From: Hyperoplus lanceolatus
Lineage: Eukaryota; Chordata; Actinopteri; Uranoscopiformes; Ammodytidae
Assembly (NCBI GenBank): GCA_026929865.2
Contig: CM049395.1
Coordinates: 30,389,001-30,453,000 of the forward strand
Length of the DNA stretch: 64,000 bases
Reading direction: 5' to 3'
Of the stretch, positions 24,501 through 31,299 are shown in pieces (positions within the stretch are counted from its first letter, which is position 1; the number at the start of each line of letters is the position of its first letter). Made by a program: the position numbers and the translations under genes. A model generated the notes under the pieces. That model ran no database searches, had not been told where the DNA came from, and saw nothing but the letters and a program-made list of their open reading frames with translations.

Positions 24501-24742
24501 ATTGATCAGTTTGATCAGAATAATCAAACCCATATACATTTATGTCATATGGCAGAGTAACCATAGTCACACATTTTCTCTAACGCACGTTTCACATCAT
24601 TAAAAGTTGTGTCTCTCACCCTAAATGTTCTATCAGGATTTCTTCCTTTGTAGCTGTAGGTCACAGTTCCCCCAAAGTGATGTGATGCAGAAGCCAGTGA
24701 GACCAGGAGCAGCTGAAGAACGATCACCAGTGTGGAAGCCAT
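9374..24742 (-). CDS. ZP-domain transmembrane glycoprotein, tandem copy 1, complete 14-exon gene
   Basis: A fish-expanded secreted/membrane ZP family; ZP proteins polymerise after C-terminal cleavage into coats or mucosal filaments. Exons (minus): 24742-24620, 17716-17511, 17428-17291, 16816-16678, 16592-15770, 15567-15426, 15312-15169, 15086-15018, 14557-14499, 13902-13712, 11357-10957, 10670-10571, 9812-9611, 9510-9374. Total 2874 nt = 957 codons plus stop; every junction keeps phase with GT-AG sites. Layout: signal peptide 1-20; N-terminal Cys-rich module about 20-250; RRKR at 251-254; Thr/Pro/Trp repeats about 260-460; linker module 477-614 with an eight-His run; ZP domain about 618-870; HHHHKR cleavage site ending at 884; transmembrane helix about 917-940; tail ending in LPTFES. 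Related to DMBT1/CUZD1-type ZP domains, but the full architecture is teleost-type; I do not know an official symbol or tissue. Intron 1 carries a 5.8-kb LINE-containing insertion. Confidence 0.85.
9611..9812 (-). CDS. ZP copy 1 exon 13: end of ZP domain and cleavage site
   Basis: 202 bases starting VYISCEVLMCEAG after acceptor TTGCATTCAG, then CSQGC, a Ser/His stretch and HEHHHHKRE, a basic site in the position of the consensus furin cleavage site of ZP precursors. Donor CCCAG|GTATGA. Confidence 0.86.
9968..10141 (-). mobile_element. tRNA-derived SINE in intron 12 of ZP copy 1
   Basis: Read on minus, GGCACATTGGTCAGAGCGC resembles a tRNA A-box region, and AAAATCCGACCCGGGTCAG a decayed B-box region. 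The T-rich stretch on the plus strand at 9968-9990 would be the A-rich tail. The corresponding spot in copy 2 (about 35420) runs straight from TCTATCTCAT to CCTCCTCAAT without it, so it inserted after the duplication. Confidence 0.7.
10571..10670 (-). CDS. ZP copy 1 exon 12: ZP-C segment
   Basis: 100 bases: CTKDLTVEIYSPAHKRQF then FAFIGLHDQ, acceptor GACTAG, donor GACCAG|GTATAG. Matches the family pattern of NGC, TVEI, F-F, FxFIG, H-Q. Confidence 0.85.
10957..11357 (-). CDS. ZP copy 1 exon 11: ZP core (end of ZP-N, linker, start of ZP-C)
   Basis: 401 bases, acceptor TATTCTGCAG. Contains FYCQYPKRGNVTLGFTAHR, ERGFGTFTYQFEFYPNNQF and YPLVYDIGSRIYMEMEA, ending in YYIIENG, the usual DMBT1-like ZP run into the NGC motif. 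The donor GG|GTAGGA joins exon 12 to give N-G-C. Confidence 0.88.
11371..11398 (-). repeat. L2 LINE 3'-end relic, left piece (continues at 13022-13080)
   Basis: Read on minus this is the end of an L2 tail (TATAAATAAACTTGCCTTGCC). Its remainder, including GAATTGTGC and the stretch to 13080, lies beyond the palindromic Tc1 element. Copy 2 carries the unbroken relic at about 39745-39825. Confidence 0.7.
11399..13021. mobile_element. palindromic Tc1-like element made of two inverted 3' halves
   Basis: Ends are CAGTTGTGTTCAAAATAA and its inverse, flanked by TA on both sides. Two arms of 779 bases (11399-12177 and 12243-13021) are near-perfect inverted copies around a 65-base spacer. Each arm encodes, reading outward, the C-terminal half of a Tc1/mariner transposase: TVKHGG, VNDPKHTSK (second catalytic Asp) and SLDLNPIENLCGD (catalytic Glu); minus 12038-11694 and plus 12382-12675. 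Neither arm contains the N-terminal DNA-binding domain or first Asp. Both share the same unusual LCGD (family LWGD) and the same frame break after DQFGYI, so one arm was copied from the other after decay began. Copy 2 shows the empty TA site at about 39770. Confidence 0.93.
13169..13634. mobile_element. TTAA-flanked insertion (Kolobok/piggyBac-like, non-autonomous)
   Basis: 466 bases flanked by TTAA at 13165-13168 and 13635-13638. Copy 2 has GGTTTAAAGACGGG with a single TTAA at the same place (about 39867), the clean empty site. Terminal inverted repeats are weak (AGGAGCTGTGAG against AAGGTGAAGTAAG), so the superfamily is uncertain. Confidence 0.72.
13712..13902 (-). CDS. ZP copy 1 exon 10: start of the ZP-N subdomain
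   Basis: 191 bases encoding VKSNVICTESTMTVEVEK then HEDHLRLNEPSNTACSLQ and IAVIPLNACGTQIE. Cys positions and the LND/LNE-type motif fit ZP-N. Donor ATCGAG|GTAAC. Confidence 0.86.
14030..14370 (+). mobile_element. non-LTR retrotransposon fragment (pre-RT segment) in intron 9 of copy 1
   Basis: Includes LEAELEANGGSLSISLVEVTEVV, the stretch just before the reverse transcriptase in a common APE-type fish LINE. Shared with copy 2 (to about 41470), where a much longer part remains, so it predates the duplication and copy 1 lost part of it. Confidence 0.65.
14499..14557 (-). CDS. ZP copy 1 exon 9: SGIYQSEMRC segment
   Basis: 59 bases between acceptor CCTTTCAG and donor GCAAG|GTGAGA, encoding SGIYQSEMRCVLVEIRKEQ just before the ZP domain. 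Confidence 0.83.
15018..15086 (-). CDS. ZP copy 1 exon 8: poly-His mini-exon
   Basis: 69 bases encoding SAVSVQTTQ, eight consecutive His, then SNPSS. The His run comes from a CAT/CAC hexanucleotide repeat. The same exon in copy 2 (42130-42180) has only three His, so tract length changed after duplication. Frame set by phase 2 junctions on both sides. Confidence 0.8.
15169..15312 (-). CDS. ZP copy 1 exon 7: linker module, second half
   Basis: 144 bases, acceptor TTCATACAG, encoding IHDLIMSGPLNISKH and EEFVIRWTPVPDDLGEHYA, donor GCAGA|GTGAGCC. Phase 2 at both ends fits neighbours. Confidence 0.83.
15426..15567 (-). CDS. ZP copy 1 exon 6: linker module, first half
   Basis: 142 bases, acceptor TTAATCTAG, encoding DPPAPSCQEGQYLPKFVQP and NKEVEIRVKAKAAYA, donor GCAAC|GTGAG. 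Conserved in this fish family ahead of the ZP domain; beta-rich character, no named domain that I can assign. Confidence 0.83.
15770..16592 (-). CDS. ZP copy 1 exon 5: RRKR site plus Thr/Pro/Trp tandem repeats
   Basis: 823 bases. The first 48 residues (DSCTLHYHNTSADPR to APLNA) complete the N-terminal module and are followed by RRKR-Q, a furin-like site. Then come seven repeats of a PWWWYW-HG/QR core separated by Thr/Pro/Ser/Ala stretches that resemble mucin O-glycosylation domains, preceded by a partial PWWWSQLYG. In DNA the CCAATA core recurs at 15885, 15975, 16029, 16119, 16188, 16254 and 16323: spacings 90, 54, 90, 69, 66 and 69, all multiples of three. Ends ...QFSLL with one base over at CTTG|GTAAAT. 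Long open frames on the plus strand here (Val/Gly-rich) are repeat shadows. Confidence 0.85.
16678..16816 (-). CDS. ZP copy 1 exon 4: VPQNCPRTY module
   Basis: 139 bases encoding VPQNCPRTYKLMSFDPDGD and SRNIDCSSCNPPSGFHLDQ, with five cysteines. Acceptor TATTCAAG, donor GATCAG|GTGAGT. Intact in copy 2 at 50747-50885. Confidence 0.85.
17291..17428 (-). CDS. ZP copy 1 exon 3: CCWIRTRNGV module
   Basis: 138 bases. The acceptor ATATCAG|TGCAG is chosen because only it restores the frame, giving SAASCCWIRTRNGV and then DLGTRSDTGQPNRSPDIAI. Donor CTACG|GTAAGT. A longer open frame in another phase on this strand is not the coding one: it breaks the phase with exon 4. Confidence 0.82.
17511..17716 (-). 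CDS. ZP copy 1 exon 2: Cys-rich N-terminal module
   Basis: 206 bases, starts phase 0 after acceptor TTCCACAG. Encodes VDIRDRATFDGC then WNCYSGNCGY and NRQWCETETV, with five cysteines. Ends with two bases over at ATGAG|GTGAGC. Nearly identical in copy 2 (51567-51772). Confidence 0.85.
18873..20492 (+). CDS. L2 LINE ORF1, 539 aa, with SGNH/esterase-like domain
   Basis: Open from ATG to TGA. The N-terminus has a short coiled-coil-like stretch (YQILLQRITALETKVNRME). A region around residues 205-370 resembles the lipase/esterase ORF1 of CR1/L2 LINEs: IVGDLSVRDM in the place of the GDS block, ILHIGANDV for the G-x-N block, and FFKTDGLCLNKTG near the final catalytic block. The Ser of GDS and the usual final His are not evident, so activity is doubtful. 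The C-terminus is Pro/Ser-rich and includes two 21-residue tandem repeats (NLSHSARLV...). Confidence 0.8.
   Translation: MPPLSNEEYQILLQRITALETKVNRMEVNVEVNGLCGNDTTLSVTENSGQDRANAQLTSTCKAMKKQKDCVQGSDNPPWNRLGARPKRLEKGGRITGRAKRHEMIDLDGWPALPPRHNASSTPVPRRPQQWIAANGRRNNKPPQQTSVLVSNRFTPLLQVPGFPSDDNTAASHRKVRPESQEPQRELTTRLTKLTTGPENLIVGDLSVRDMKSMFSADTKVLCYPNDMVSDLEKRILDIAAAHTTVKNIILHIGANDVVKQESEMLKQDFKDLLNTVSSLKAKVYISGPLPPIRRGPEKFTRLLALSMWLSAACPDHSVHFIDNFNTFWNRRQFFKTDGLCLNKTGLKVFISNIFYVLRHPSVRAKDKLLEKAKKILEKAQTQHCSSPEGQLPAPDDSSDHERYQGREEEAPPIPVSPGPRRSSPSRPLSPPFSPTTTLSSSSPELEFMEIVCTPRPQRQSTPPQLVNLSHSARLVTPPRTPPLIPPFNLSHSARLVIPPCTPPLIRHYHQAWETLNGRVSDSSFVDKLALPCLNDVST
20274..20399 (+). repeat. 63-bp tandem duplication inside LINE ORF1
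   Basis: Two copies, each encoding a 21-residue unit beginning NLSHSARLV, about 90 percent alike. Confidence 0.88.
20496..23506 (+). pseudogene. L2 LINE ORF2 (endonuclease-reverse transcriptase), frame-broken
   Basis: Starts within three bases of the ORF1 stop. Endonuclease motifs: LALLNIRSLAGK, FLTETWL, IVGDFNIH and PLSDHS. Reverse transcriptase: NYRPISNLPFLSKIIEK, LVLLDLSAAFDTVDH (first Asp), ECGVPQGSILGPLLF, YADDTQIY (catalytic YADD), LGVIVDSDL, and the C-terminal HWLPL...RIDFKI block, ending with FLFPF. The frame is broken about three times: after a C-run at about 20866-20873, by a TAA at about 21057, and by a shift near 22120. The final 490-residue piece (22034-23506) is uninterrupted. 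Not functional as it stands. Confidence 0.87.
20501..20578 (+). repeat. 39-bp tandem repeat at the ORF1/ORF2 junction of the LINE
   Basis: Two identical copies beginning GGGCCGCGGCTACACAGG. They add 13 residues (containing GYTGITFDSQ) near the start of ORF2. Confidence 0.9.
23737..24389. mobile_element. small TIR element directly after the LINE tail
   Basis: Ends TACCTAGGGGGCAAA and TTTGCCCCCTGGGTA form an imperfect inverted repeat, with ATAG on both sides as a possible 4-base duplication. Includes the tandem CATTCACCCC run at about 24187-24217. No coding capacity; superfamily unknown. Confidence 0.6.
24620..24742 (-). CDS. ZP copy 1 exon 1: signal peptide and start of N-terminal module
   Basis: 41 codons from ATG (MASTLVIVLQLLL...) to TFR, phase 0, then donor AGG|GTGAGAG. 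The hydrophobic stretch with an ASAS end is a typical signal peptide. FGGTVTYSYKGRNPD is the conserved start of this fish ZP family. An in-frame upstream ATG exists at 24838, but it lies upstream of the TATA box, so MASTL is preferred. Confidence 0.85.
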
Positions 24743-24786
24743 GTTGCCCAACCTCTCCTCTGTCTGATTCCCTACCACTTCTGCAT

Positions 24787-24795
24787 CTTTATATA
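24787..24795 (-). promoter_or_regulatory. TATA box of ZP copy 1
   Basis: TATATAAAG on the minus strand, 45-53 bases upstream of the ATG at 24742, predicting a short 5' UTR. Copy 2 keeps the same box at 53773-53781. Confidence 0.65.
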
Positions 24796-25945
24796 CACTT
24801 AAAGGCTGGTAGGATAAAGTGGGCACAATCCTTTGCAAGCTTCATGGTATGCAAACTATGTTCCGAAACAAAAGGTAGACTGCAAAACTGGTTTAAGCGA
24901 AGTATGAAAAAAAGATTGTCAAACGTGTTTTTGTACAGAAGGATGTCATTGCCAATAATAACACCACTATAAGCTCAATAACGAAACACACCTTCTGTAT
25001 GACAAATAACTTTTCTCTTAAATTCCTGGCAGCACAGACAAGCATACTGTTCTCACCAAAGATGTTGGGAAAGTGAAACTTAAGCACAAGTGTTGTATAT
25101 ATGCATAGCATGTTGTACACAATGTCCAATCATTTTGAAGACAGTTTTAAAGTAACATGGATTTACTAACTTGAAATTAATCAATCTCTTAGCATTTTCT
25201 TGCAGGATTGTTCAAAACTGGTGATCATCATTATTTTTCAATGTTAATCACTATTTTTTCTTTCTAAAGATCATGACAATAAATTATATCCAATTCTTGT
25301 GATGCCTTTTTTCTTGCAATTGTAACAACTTCAGCAATCAAATAGTTTTCATAAAATGATTAGCCTTCCTCTTATACCGACCTACTTTTCTACATCTCAT
25401 CACAGTCCAATAACATTTTGCGATCAAGGCACAGGTATCTTTCTCTGAACAGCATGACGTTTGTGTAGGTAGGTGCTTTTAATGCTAAGCAGAAAAACAC
25501 TATTCTTTATTAGAATATTATATCTGAAGCTCTTTAATTTTTTGGATTCAGTGATGTTTCCTTTTACCTAAAGTTAAACGTTGCCTAATAATGGTCTTGT
25601 TCTTAACTCACACTCTCTAATAGATTTTTTTTTAAATTTACAGTGGATCCTTTTTTTTAACTTAAAAGTACAGTACAAAGAGCAGTGACAGAAGCCTTAA
25701 GCAACATTTTTGTCCATATCTCATTACATATTTTCATAATTTAAATTCTAATTTTGAATAATTGAATACACTATTTCTGAATACATGTGAATTTAAAACA
25801 TCAGTTTAAATTTGTTTCCCTTGCTGAAGTGCAATCCAAATTTCTTTAGAACTGGTTACAGGAAACAACCGCAATAATGTTTTCAAAATATACAGTATGG
25901 GTATGGGAAAAAAATCTGATGACTCCTACACCTTTATTTTTGCTT
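24796..25945. other. 5' flank of ZP copy 1, homologous to 53782-55320
   Basis: Aligns by eye with the flank of copy 2 up to about 25725 (ACTTAAAAGTACAGTACAAAG against 55255-55280), interrupted in copy 2 by a 1-kb TIR element. No genes seen. About 25725 marks the approximate right edge of the duplicated unit. Confidence 0.6.
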
Positions 25946-25949
25946 TTAA

Positions 25950-26568
25950 CCCATTGATGACTATGGCAATCTAGGATGCATGTCCTTAATGCCTGAGGGT
26001 TTTCTGAAAAAATAGTACGAATTGTCAAGTCTACCAAAACCTTAATATCTAAGCCTGTGTAGCACATAGAAACATGAAATAAAATATATTTAAAAGTTAA
26101 GGTTCACAGGTTTTATTTAAACATGCTCCCTTAGCGCTTACAAACCAACAAATATTTCTAAAAATCGTCAAAATTAGATGAATTAGAAAATTATTAAATA
26201 TTGTTAATAAATAGATGCAATGTGTTGTGTGATTTTCGTCAGTAGTCTATAGTAGACCTTGATTCTGTGCACCAAACGCCACTAACTGTTCCGTCGCCGA
26301 CATAGCCGGCGTATTTTTTTTATTATTTTGTTTTATTTTTATTTTTTATTTTTTTTTGATTGACGTGATTTTCAGCAAACCACACAACTTTTGGGTGGTC
26401 ACGTGGTCTTAAAAAAATCAACAAAACCCACCTCATGTGTATTTGAACCAATGACAGTGCATTCTATGCTGGGAATGCCATGAAAATTAGATAAAGTAAT
26501 AATGCTGCGCGATGCAGCATCAGGCAGGAGAGCCAATGTGGCATCGCGCAGCAGCCGTCATCAATGGG
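25950..26568. mobile_element. piggyBac-like MITE
   Basis: Inverted ends CCCATTGATGAC and GTCATCAATGGG, flanked by TTAA at 25946-25949 and 26569-26572. TTAA duplication plus ends beginning CCC is the piggyBac signature. 619 bases, non-coding, with an internal hairpin-forming GCTGCGCGATGCAGC near 26503. Confidence 0.8.
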
Positions 26569-26572
26569 TTAA

Positions 26573-28486
26573 ATTGGCTCTGCTCAGTGGTCCAGGAGTG
26601 TTTTGACATAGTAAGGCACCAACTGACTGTAGCTGCTCTGTTGTTTAATGTTTATTCCTCCCGCCTCCTTTGAAATCTCATGCTCCTTGTGGTAATATGA
26701 CTTATCTTGTCTTTATGTGTACATCCAGTTCCATAGGTGTGTGTTATACAAATGTCAGTACTCTTATTTTAATCAAACTCTCCCGTTGTGAATATTGTTT
26801 GTGTTTTCAGGATTTGAGAAACTGCTATTGGAATAATACAATTTATATATCTGTATATAACTTTATACATTTTATATTAACTTCTAATGCAGTTCGAAAG
26901 TTTTAATCCCTTTCTGCTGTTTGAAGTGAATTAATTCAATAGTGATTTGCAGTCCACTTGTTATTCTTCATGGTTGAATGTAGGTTGCAGGTAACACACC
27001 CATGCTAAACACATACTGTACTTTCTGTTTAAGGCTTACTAAATTATATAATCAAGTGAATACGTACAAACAATTCAGTCCAATAGGATTATCATGGATT
27101 GAGTGACGTTTTGCTTACAATAGAAAAACCTGAGAAACCTGAACATGTAGAAATATCTGGATCTGTGAGGCTATGTCATGATCTAGTTCACCTGTATATG
27201 TCTGATGTCTTTCACATAGTGAAAGAGAAACGGAGATGTAGGCTATGTTTTGCTGACAGCTCAAACTTAACTGGTCAGACAAAATGAAGAAGCAGGAACC
27301 GTCATTGTTGTTGTATACAAAAGCTGATTTAGTGGAAAATAAAAATATGTTGGTTACTTGAAAGAATCGGGCTGTGTAATGGTGTTTTTCCCATCCGTGA
27401 GGGTTAGCCTATGGTTAGCCTACAGCAGAAGGCTAACATTAGCCTAGCATACATTAGTTAAGAGTTTTGTCTCGATATGGAAAATTACTCAATAATTTTT
27501 CACAAAAACAGCTCGTATAGACAGATAAGAGTCGTGGCTTTAAAGAAAGTAATGTGTATTTGTGAAAGGCATGTCTTATTAAGTTTTAATTAAGTTTGTT
27601 TGCAGAATACTGTGTCATTCAATACAAAGTGAATGTAGCGCTGTGAATTGTTTTCCCCCACGATGGGCGTGGCCTCCGATTATGACGCGTTCCGCACTGT
27701 CTCTATGGAGAAATATGGACATATATGAGACCCTTTCTAAGGAAAAAAATAATAATTAAAAAAAAAAATTCAGCTATTATGCACTAAATTAAACGTACTT
27801 ATGGATAATATAATTATTTTCTACAAAATCTGCTAGTAAATAAAACCCAAAATTCTACACACTGCAGGTTTAAAGCTGTCCTCCTGGGGGCTACTGACTA
27901 AGATCATTTATGATGTTTTTGTTTTGTTTGTTTTAAGACATTTTGCCACTCCCAGGCTAAAAAGTAGTGTTTGCGTACAAGGCTGCAGTAGACGTGTCTC
28001 TGACAAACTTTTTTTCATCAGGGGATTTCATCACTGAGACAAGTCTGATTCACTAAATATAACCACTCACTCATAAATGTCAACGGTTTTCAATTACATT
28101 TTAATTAAAGTAAAACTGATGAAACTGAATCCAGAAGAACAAGGTGGCGTAACAGAAAAGAGATAATTGGAAGTGTACAGTTGTGTGGATTGTTTGAAGC
28201 AAACCTTAAGATTTGTAGCATACAATGCCAGCTCTGAACGATAACAGTGCAGAAAATGCAGCAACATGCCTCTTTCATCACACATATTTCATCTTACGCA
28301 TTCATTTAAATAACAATATATTGTGTAAGTCATTTTATTTGAGTACAATAACCTCTTTATGGACTGTTAAATAAGTCGTCATAAGCCACCTGGAGAACCC
28401 CTGCCTGTCACTGTGAACCTGTTTACCTGTCCTTCAAATGCCCGGTGGGTGGGGCCAGAGATCTTCAGTTCCAACTTGGAGCACCT
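26573..28486. other. intergenic DNA, no gene seen
   Basis: AT-rich unique-looking DNA with short repeated 'aggctaac'-type motifs at 27405-27450. No coding signal, RNA gene or clear element ends. Confidence 0.5.
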
Positions 28487-29873
28487 GGGGCCTCATTTAT
28501 AAAGCTTTGCGTGGGATTCACGGGGAAGCTAGCGTACGGAAGAAATGTAGGATGTACGTGCGAACAAAAAAATTCTGATTTATAAAACAGTGCGCACTCA
28601 CGTCCTACGCCTGTTTCCCTTTATAAATCACAATCAACTCTAAATGTGGCGCAGCCTTTGCGGGCTTCACGTAACGCCCATATTTACCCATACATAGTCA
28701 TTGACACGCCCGAATTAATATAATTTACTGAGTGCATGAAGGCGGCCGGTAGTGGCAATCGCCGACTGAAAGGGAAATGCAAAAATAGACTCCACACGGT
28801 GTGGATCACTGCGGTCACGCCGAAGTAGGCCTACCCGTTGGAGAAGTGGCGACCAGGGAAAATTTAGTTTGGTGGCACAGTGTGAGGGTAAAGGCGTCAG
28901 AGAGTGCAGCCTGTGGCGATCTCTGTGAACGCTGTGGTCGAAATAAAAATAAGCAATCCGACATAAAAGTGGAGGCAAAAAAGTGCATATCCTCACACAG
29001 CAGTGTTTGTGCCACGAGCGGGGGACACTGAGACCCCCCATGAGATACTATTCGTAGAATTCATCCCGGTGCAGTGACGGGCGGCGGAGGGTTAGCCAAA
29101 TAATAAACTTCACAGTCCCTTTCAAAACACAGTTACGACGTGCTTAAACACAAAGAAAAACACATAGATAAAACGGACTAAAAACCGCGAAAAATTAGCA
29201 CAGTAGGCTATGTGATGTACAGTAGGCTTATGATTAGTGTATGAAACTGTGCACTCCTGTCTGCCTGACTGAGGCATCGAGAACAGCGTCAGTGTAAAGG
29301 TAATAGGTTGTATTCCACCTCAATATTATCAGAATGAATCCAATAACATGCAGAGCTTATTCAAACGTTTTGGTAACACAAGGGTACTTACCCTTTTTAA
29401 AAGGTAAATTTACCTTTTAAAAAGGGTAACTACTCTTTTTTTGTGTAGCCTACCTTATTGTAAAGTGTCACCAACGTTTTTTTCATATCTCCGTTTGTAG
29501 GCTATTTAAGATCCTAATTCGTTTTGTTTTTTGTTGGTATCACTCCATGGAAAAATCCGTGGAGGTATTTTTTTAGGCTATTAGTTGTAAGAATGTCTTC
29601 ATCCGTTTTGCAAAGGAACTCCCTATATGATAGACCTACATAATAATAGGCTTATAATAGGCCTATATCTGGATTCATTTTACACAAACACATTCGTTCT
29701 CGCACTTCATACGTTTCTCCTTTCTCCACTTTCTGTGCATACGCATGGGTCAGAGTTTGCGTGGAGGACCGCACATCTTCCCGTCAAATTTGCTTTTCTA
29801 TAAATCCCATTGTTTGCGTAGAAATTCCGTGCGCCCTCTTCTGGGAGTACGCCACGTTTATAAATGAGGCCCC
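28487..29873. mobile_element. 1.4-kb TIR element with GGGGCCTCATTTATAAA ends
   Basis: GGGGCCTCATTTATAAA at the left and its inverse at the right end. Flanking duplication is unclear (CTG on one side, ATG on the other), so superfamily is open; the ends recall teleost PIF/Harbinger-type MITEs. Short frames within (for example 28715-29041 minus) have no recognisable domain. Contains the perfect palindrome at 29388. Confidence 0.75.
29388..29429. repeat. perfect 42-bp palindrome
   Basis: Begins TTACCCTTTTTAAAAGG and reads identically on the other strand, with its axis at AAATTT and no mismatch or spacer. Confidence 0.95.
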
Positions 29874-29966
29874 ATGATGCGCACAGCTGACTCACCCTGT
29901 ATACAGGCAAAGACACATATTATGTTTTATTCACATAGTGCATATCTCATGCTGTCTCAGTCCATA

Positions 29967-29969
<3 letters not shown>

Positions 29970-30026
<57 letters not shown>
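29970..30026. repeat. (ATT)n microsatellite, about 19 units
   Basis: Uninterrupted ATT/TAT run. Confidence 0.95.
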
Positions 30027-30401
30027 CAGTCAGTGTGTAAATTGACCAGCAGGGATACAAATGAAGTGTGAATATCGCAAATATAAGCCATCCTCCTGAA
30101 TGCACCCGCACCAACATGATCTGCGCCTTGATATTTACAGTAGTTACAAGGAAATTAACACATTTATTTGTCTTATCCTCAATTACGGAAGAACATAAAT
30201 CATGAACTAGAACTGGTATAACTAGAATCTACTTGCGTAACAATCTTGAAAAATAGATACAACCTATCCTCTATCTACCGTCCTTGAAACACATTCCATC
30301 TTTCTAGAATAGATGGGGCTTTGTTCTTAGATAAACTGCTGCCAATTTTGGTTCAGGACAGACAGAAAAGTGAGGCAGTGATCAAAACATCAATTGTCCT
30401 T

Positions 30402-30610
30402 AAAGGGATAGTTCAGTATAATTGAAGAGGGGTTGCATGAGGTACTTAGCATAGTTAGTCTGTTACCTTATGGAGATGGTGATCAGTGCAGTCACTGTAC
30501 GGAGTTTGGGGGAGAGGTCGCTGAAGCAGTAGTCAGCCTTGTAGCCTACTGTTGCAGAGGGGACCAGCAGAAACATTTTCACCACATATATAAATGCTTA
30601 CCCAAACAAA
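30402..30610 (+). repeat. one end of a TTAA-type fish repeat
   Basis: Begins TTAAAGGGATAGTTCAG and continues GAGGGGTTGCATGAGGTACTT, a teleost interspersed repeat I recognise from memory. No opposite end found, so it is probably truncated. Confidence 0.5.
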
Positions 30611-30812
30611 TATGATCAGTTTAATTTTACGCTAAATGTAGGACTTTCTCATTGTTTTAGTTCACCGCATGACAGCAGTTTATTTTTGCACTTTTTTTCA
30701 AGCGTTTTTCGGCCATGTATTACTACGCCAACTCGTGCAGGGTGAGTGAAGCGTATCCCTTTGCTAATCAACTCTTCGACTGAGTAGGGTCCAGCTGCAG
30801 CCCCGGAGACAA

Positions 30813-31288
30813 ACACCCTGGCGTGACAAAAACACCGTGGCGTGACAAAAACACCCTGGCGTGACGGACGTGATTTTTGACTATTTAGCTTCCATGACAT
30901 GTCTGCTACGTCACTCATTTGCCCTAACCACCCAGCTATGATGCCTGAACCTAATCCTCAAAACAATATAAATAACACAAACTTAGTAGCCTATCGGTCT
31001 GCGGTCTTTTGTATTGTTTGACGTGACGTACTCAAGATGGCCGCCGCGGTGTTCCGTCAATGTTCTATCTATATTCTAACCTCTCCCTGTCCCCTTGCCC
31101 CTAACCCTAACCACCCAGCTGTGATGCCTGAACCTAATCGCCAAAACAATATAAATAACACAAACTTAGTATCGGTCTGCTGTCTTGTTATTGTTTGACG
31201 TTGTTTACAACTTAGAAGTTTATGACGTTGCAAAAATAAAATCTACAGGTAACTTGTCACGCCTGGGTGTTGTTGTCACGCCAGGCTG
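30813..31288. repeat. GGCGTGACAAAAACACC repeats flanking a duplicated segment
   Basis: Three near-identical CACCCTGGCGTGAC units stand at 30817-30866, and an inverse (GTCACGCCAGG) at about 31274. Between them a segment of roughly 100 bases (CACCCAGCTATGATGCCTGAACC through GTATTGTTTGACG) occurs twice, near 30925 and 31115. Looks like a decayed TIR element with an internal duplication. Confidence 0.55.
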
Positions 31289-31299
31289 CATAGTATTGC

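Noticed and set aside
28715-29041. 108-residue minus-strand frame as a gene
   Set aside because: Lies inside a TIR element, no recognisable domain, overlaps open frames on the other strand.
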